The notes beneath the pieces are model-generated. The model made no database searches. It was not told where the DNA came from and saw only the letters and a program-made list of their open reading frames with translations. From Gnomoniopsis sp. IMI 355080 (taxonomy: Eukaryota > Ascomycota > Sordariomycetes > Diaporthales > Gnomoniaceae), in assembly GCA_027946555.1 (NCBI GenBank), contig JAPEVC010000082.1, positions 62,001 through 126,000 of the forward strand: 64,000 bases of DNA, read 5' to 3'. This document shows positions 60,403 to 64,000 of this stretch, one piece after another (positions within the stretch are counted from its first letter, which is position 1; each line of letters opens with the position of its first letter). A program made the position numbers and the translations under genes.

Positions 60403-60983
60403 GGTCCCCGAGGTGGTGGATGTTATATGATGTATATAGTCGGAGTTCCAAAAGGCATACAAAGTACTTGTCGAAGACGTTCAGTGCGCCTGTCTCACAT
60501 AATCTTATCATCGTGACGCGTGTCTGATGACTGCGAGATGCTGTCCGCACGTGGGCGTCGTGTGGGGGTGCTTTGCAGGTCGATGTGAGAACACATGCGG
60601 GTTCCAAAGTTTGGCAGGGTAATTGATAAAGTTTCGGTGGAATTATCCGTAGATCTCGAACGACGGACCCCTAAATTCAACGCCAGTGGGCGCTTGGGGC
60701 GGCTGATCGCTCCTCGAGACCCTGAGATAGGAGGAACTAGGCCCCCGGCAGCCCGGCTTTAGGCCCCGGCCCACGGCGTTGAACCAGGACAATTTGAGGG
60801 AGGATGCGCTCCCATTTGCGCATGTGATTGACTTTGCTGCAACTTTATCTGTCTTATCTGTACACCTTTACATCTTACAATATTTCCCCTTTAAACCTCC
60901 CTTTCAACACCACGGCCACCTGCGCCCCGTCCCTAGAATTCAATATTGTAGGATTCATACTCGCTTCTATTCCAAGAGACCAC

Positions 60984-61070
60984 ATGGCGCAGCCTTCTCG
61001 GTCAATTTCTCACCTTCTTTTACTTTCATCTTCATTCTACACTGGTCCATCGCTCTCGCTCATTTGCTAG
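60984..61070 (+). promoter_or_regulatory. Candidate upstream ORF of the EamA-type transporter
   Basis: ATG at 60984 opens a 28-residue frame (starting MAQPSRSISH) that stops at 61070, 168 bases before the main start. It would only act if it is inside the transcript. Confidence 0.35.
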
Positions 61071-61120
61071 CGACACCCTCTATACAATCTAATACTCCTG
61101 TGATCTTGCCCATCCTGCCT

Positions 61121-61156
61121 CGCACTCGGCTTCGCACTCGGCTTCGCACTCGGCTT
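61121..61156. repeat. 12-bp tandem repeat, three copies
   Basis: CGCACTCGGCTT is repeated three times without mismatch about 85 bases upstream of the EamA-type transporter start, probably in its 5' leader. Confidence 0.92.
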
Positions 61157-61238
61157 CGCCATCGCCTTTACAAGACAAAATCTCACTTCTTGCCTCACCT
61201 ACCTTTGTCTTGCCTCCATTCCAATCCCGCTTTCCACG

Positions 61239-62744
61239 ATGTCCGACCGAAAATCCTCCCCGCGTGCCAACACTCCCTCCGGGAAACCTCTTCTTAGCAA
61301 GCACAAACACCGCGATTCCAATGTGCGAACCCCCGACGATCCCAGCCTCGACCTTGAACAAGACGATGATCACGCCCAATTCGAGCGCGGCCGGTCTTAC
61401 CAAAACACTTACTACACCGGCCTCCCCGCCGCCGAATCAAACTCGCGTCCTGTCTCTGCACACTCCAATGTCTCCCTCAGCGGCGGAGGCACCCTTCGCC
61501 AGAACGCCTTCTCCTCCCGCAGGACCACCCTGCGTAGTCGTTCGCCCGCTACCAATGCTCGCCTCGCCGCGCGCAAGAAATACACATATGCCGCCGTCTT
61601 TCTCATCATCTCCCTTGTCTCCTTCTGCGTCCAGACGGAGCTGGCTGCCTACGTTCAGCACGAGTTGGGATGGAACAAGGCATACTGCATGTTGTATATG
61701 ACCCACGGTAGTTGGTCTATGCTGTGGCCCGCGCAGCTGCTCATATTGCGCCTACAGAAGCGTGATATGCCCTGGCCTGTCTTCTGGAAGAAGCACGTCT
61801 GGCTCGTTCGCACCACTGCCCAGATGGTTCAGGGCCGCACTCTGGAAGTCCCTCACTACCATCAAGCCCGCAGCCCCGTCGGCTATATGCTCTACTGCAC
61901 CGCTTTCATCACGAGCGCCCTTACCGTCGCTGGTTTGACTTGGTACATCGCTGTCGACATGACCACTCCCTCTGATTTGACCGCCATCTATAATTGCTCC
62001 GCCTTCTTCGCCTACGCCTTTTCCGTGCCCCTGCTAAAGGAGCGCTTCCGCATCGATAAAGCCTTCGCTGTGGCCATCGCCATCGTGGGCGTACTCGTCG
62101 TCGCCTACGGGGACTCCAAACCCAATTCTGTGGAGGGCGCGCAAGCTGGAGATGATGGGAATCGCTTTTTGGGCAACATCATCATTGGCATCGGCTCCGT
62201 TCTTTACGGGTTGTACGAAGTTCTGTACAAGCGCTTCGCGTGCCCGCCCGAGGGCTGCAGTCCGGGTCGGGGCATGATCTTCGCCAACACCGTCGGCAGC
62301 CTGATCGGATGTTTCACCCTCCTGGTGCTCTGGTTCCCCCTACCCCTGCTGCACATCTCCGGCCTCGAGAAGTTCGCCCTTCCAACTGGCGCTACCGCCT
62401 GGTGGCTTTTTCTATCCGTTGTTATGAATGCCACTTTCGCGGGCTCCTTCCTTGTTCTGATCAGCCTGACCTCGCCCGTCCTGAGCTCCGTCGCCTCGCT
62501 TCTGACCATCTTCATCGTCGCCCTCAGCGATTGGGTTCTAACCGGACAACCGCCCAGCTTCGCTGCCATGGCTGGTGGAATCATGATTATTATTGCGTTC
62601 GTCATGCTCTCTGTTAGCACCTGGCGTGAAATGACCGAGGAGGAGCGTAAGCGGGAGCTGGATATTGATGAGAGGGACGTGGACGCCAACGATGAAGTCA
62701 GTGACGACGAAAGCGACAAGGGAAGCGTCCACAGCGACAGGTAG
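61239..62744 (+). CDS. EamA/DMT-family transporter (SLC35F/YML018C-like)
   Basis: Single exon, 501 aa. Drug/metabolite-transporter superfamily. A polar N-terminal region (1-112) rich in Ser and Arg precedes about ten membrane helices: AVFLIISLVSFCVQTELAAYV, MLYCTAFITSALTVAGLTWY, LTAIYNCSAFFAYAFSVPLL, AVAIAIVGVLVVAYGDSKPN, NIIIGIGSVLYGLYEVLYK and others up to about residue 465. The tail is highly charged (EEERKRELDIDERDVDAND) and ends in an acidic Ser-rich stretch. Relatives in yeast (YML018C, Thi74) sit in the vacuolar membrane; others are Golgi or mitochondrial. The loop between helices 2 and 3 with HYHQARSP is conserved in fungal relatives as far as I recall. The substrate is unknown. The absence of introns contrasts with most neighbours. 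Confidence 0.88.
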   Translation: MSDRKSSPRANTPSGKPLLSKHKHRDSNVRTPDDPSLDLEQDDDHAQFERGRSYQNTYYTGLPAAESNSRPVSAHSNVSLSGGGTLRQNAFSSRRTTLRSRSPATNARLAARKKYTYAAVFLIISLVSFCVQTELAAYVQHELGWNKAYCMLYMTHGSWSMLWPAQLLILRLQKRDMPWPVFWKKHVWLVRTTAQMVQGRTLEVPHYHQARSPVGYMLYCTAFITSALTVAGLTWYIAVDMTTPSDLTAIYNCSAFFAYAFSVPLLKERFRIDKAFAVAIAIVGVLVVAYGDSKPNSVEGAQAGDDGNRFLGNIIIGIGSVLYGLYEVLYKRFACPPEGCSPGRGMIFANTVGSLIGCFTLLVLWFPLPLLHISGLEKFALPTGATAWWLFLSVVMNATFAGSFLVLISLTSPVLSSVASLLTIFIVALSDWVLTGQPPSFAAMAGGIMIIIAFVMLSVSTWREMTEEERKRELDIDERDVDANDEVSDDESDKGSVHSDR

Positions 62745-63483
62745 AATTATTGTCGAGTGGCTGGCGCTGGACGTGTGCTGTTCTATCGTATAAGGGGATT
62801 ATCTAGAGTGTTTCGAGACATGGGCATGGCGTTCTTTGTGTACGGACGGTACGGGTTATTTGCATTTGCATCTTGGGCACATTTTGGTCTCGGTTCGGTA
62901 GACCGAAGATGACTTAGCATATGGGCGATACCCTTTGGCATAACGACAGGTATCACAGGGACCCAGCAACGGAGTTTGGGAAATGGATTTTTTTGGTTTT
63001 GGTAGATTTAGCACGAACAGGAGGCGACCACATCGTCATCTGAGAGCGTCGCAATATTACAGTGTTTGAGTTCGAGAATGGAAAACTATAAACCTAGCCT
63101 TCTCCACTGCATTGGCAGCGCTGACACTCGACAGAGAGCACGTCTAAAGCCACAGGACATGCTTCAACGGTGGGTTTGGGCACCAGGTATAGAGGATAAA
63201 CACTCTCATGCAGTTGCTGCTCACGAGCGAAAACAGATGTGTGCGGTCACATGTCAATAAGGACAAGACTAACTCAGGAGAAGTATTTCGTTCTTATTCT
63301 TTTAATATTGCAAACTTGAGTTAGTTGAGTAACTCATGAGCTAGTTGAGTAACTCATCTATTAGTTGAGTAACCCATCTATTAGTTGAGTAACCCATATA
63401 CTGCCACAAACTCGCATTGCATTGTTCCGATCGCCCGAATTCACGCGTCGCCCCAAAAACCCCCTTCCTTTCCCTCTACTTTT
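62745..63483. other. Convergent intergenic region with a 20-bp tandem repeat
   Basis: Lies between the stops of the EamA-type transporter and the MetE-like gene. No gene seen; a tandem repeat at 63321-63400 is listed separately. Confidence 0.55.
63321..63400. repeat. 20-bp tandem repeat, four copies
   Basis: Four 20-base units at 63321-63340, 63341-63360, 63361-63380 and 63381-63400. All share TAGTTGAGTAAC followed by YCAT and a short variable end (consensus TTAGTTGAGTAACCCATCTA). The array ends 84 bases from the stop codon of the MetE-like gene, so it may lie in that gene's 3' untranslated region. Confidence 0.93.
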
Positions 63484-64000
63484 TCAAGGCTCGCCCGGCC
63501 AAATCGAATCCGCCAACTTCCTAACCAATTTCAACTTGGCCACCATGTCGTCCCTCGACACGCTGTTTCCCAAATGGTGACTCGCAAACCCACACTGCGG
63601 ACTGACCCCGATCCGCTGCAGCGCCTGGTCCCTCGTCTGGCCGGCGCCCGCGGCCACAAAGTCGGCGGCTTGGTAAACGCGCTCCCGCATCTTGTCGAGG
63701 TCCTCGAGTTCGGGAAACTTGCTCGTGATGACGCCGAGCACGACGTTCTTGTAAGGGGGCAGTTCCTTGAGCGGCTCGAAGCCGCCCGCGCGCTCCGTGT
63801 CGTACTCGAGAAAGTACGTGTCGACGTTGATCTCGTTGAAGAGCTTGCTGGCGATGCGGTCGTAGCCGCCTTCGCTAAAGTGCCGGCTGTAGGCGAAGTT
63901 GCCGCGGCAGAGGTGCAGGCCGACGTGGAAATCGTCTGGGCGGCCCTGGAGGCAGTCGTTGTAGAGCTTGATGTAGCGATCCAGCAGGGCTTCGGAGTCC
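63484..64000 (-). CDS. Cobalamin-independent methionine synthase-like protein (UROD/MetE barrel), C-terminal part
   Basis: Cut by the right edge; the frame is open to position 64000 and the start lies outside. The last 171 residues match the C-terminal half of the MetE catalytic barrel. The zinc ligands of that family are all visible in order: His and Cys in GLHLCRGNF, Glu in YFLEYDTERAGGF and Cys in GVSPQCGFAS. Other family text is LKELPPYKNVVLGVITSK and GNSVSRDDMVAKLKLV. In true MetE this site activates homocysteine for methyl transfer from folate. Fungi also carry shorter single-barrel relatives of unknown methyl donor, and the divergence from canonical MetE suggests this is one of those. 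The missing N-terminus decides. Confidence 0.82.
   Translation of the reverse strand, partial: DSEALLDRYIKLYNDCLQGRPDDFHVGLHLCRGNFAYSRHFSEGGYDRIASKLFNEINVDTYFLEYDTERAGGFEPLKELPPYKNVVLGVITSKFPELEDLDKMRERVYQAADFVAAGAGQTRDQALQRIGVSPQCGFASHHLGNSVSRDDMVAKLKLVRKLADSIWPGEP

Larger units (their letters stand above)
60403..61238. other. Intergenic: leader of the EamA-type transporter
   Basis: No gene seen apart from leader elements. A 12-bp tandem repeat (61121-61156) and a 28-codon upstream ORF (60984-61070) are reported separately. Confidence 0.55.

Noticed and set aside
45397..62744. Secondary-metabolite gene cluster
   Set aside because: No polyketide synthase, peptide synthetase, terpene cyclase, cytochrome P450 or local regulator is present; only transporters and one oxidase.

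Overview
The window is nuclear DNA of a filamentous ascomycete (Pezizomycotina). The evidence is compact genes of 1-6 exons with short introns of about 50-130 bases (GTRAGT-like donors, CTRAY-like branch sites, YAG acceptors), and families such as a FacB/Cat8-type zinc-cluster regulator, a CFEM/Pth11-type receptor, an RTA1 protein and a rhamnogalacturonase. Sordariomycetes or a neighbouring class is likely, but I cannot fix the class from sequence alone. I see no transposon, CRISPR array, rRNA or convincing tRNA. All gene models were built by hand from reading frames and splice signals, and every exon set closes in frame.

Layout. 1-4.7 kb is gene-poor. At 4.7-8.1 kb an RTA1-like membrane protein (+) and a six-exon CFEM receptor (-) converge. 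At 9.1-11.8 kb COQ7 (-) and a SET-domain lysine methyltransferase (+) share a 243-bp divergent promoter. 11.8-15 kb holds scrambled, probably decayed sequence and then the leader of the FacB/Cat8 homologue (15.0-17.8 kb, +). At 18.8-21.2 kb a Pgc1-like phosphodiesterase (+) converges on GPI11/PIG-F (-). 22.3-30.3 kb carries a GT8 glycosyltransferase (+) converging on ATG2 (-, 2045 aa). 32-36.9 kb has NEM1 (+), a small unknown membrane protein (+) and NHP2 (-). 37.9-43.3 kb has a secreted rhamnogalacturonase (-) and a cytosolic DPP5-type peptidase (-). 45.4-62.7 kb is an unbroken run of seven + strand genes: FMN-dependent 2-hydroxy-acid oxidase, Dal5-type MFS permease, unknown VWA protein, APC amino-acid/GABA permease, unknown acidic-tailed protein, AAAP amino-acid transporter and an EamA-type transporter. 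The right edge cuts a cobalamin-independent MetE-like protein (-).

How the genes relate. The left two thirds is mostly conserved housekeeping: ubiquinone synthesis, phospholipid and GPI metabolism, autophagy, nuclear-envelope lipid control and snoRNP assembly. The CFEM receptor and RTA1 protein form a pair of membrane proteins of the kind used for sensing or stress. The right third is rich in uptake proteins and, with the peptidase and rhamnogalacturonase next door, looks like a nutrient-acquisition neighbourhood, although co-regulation is not shown.

The most interesting signals are a uORF whose stop overlaps the NEM1 start as ATGA, a NAGNAG acceptor that decides between sense and stop in the small membrane protein, an in-frame 84-base intron in the unknown VWA/CxCxxC protein, the receptor exons recovered by splicing, and a recurring CCTAGGTA palindrome confined to intergenic DNA.
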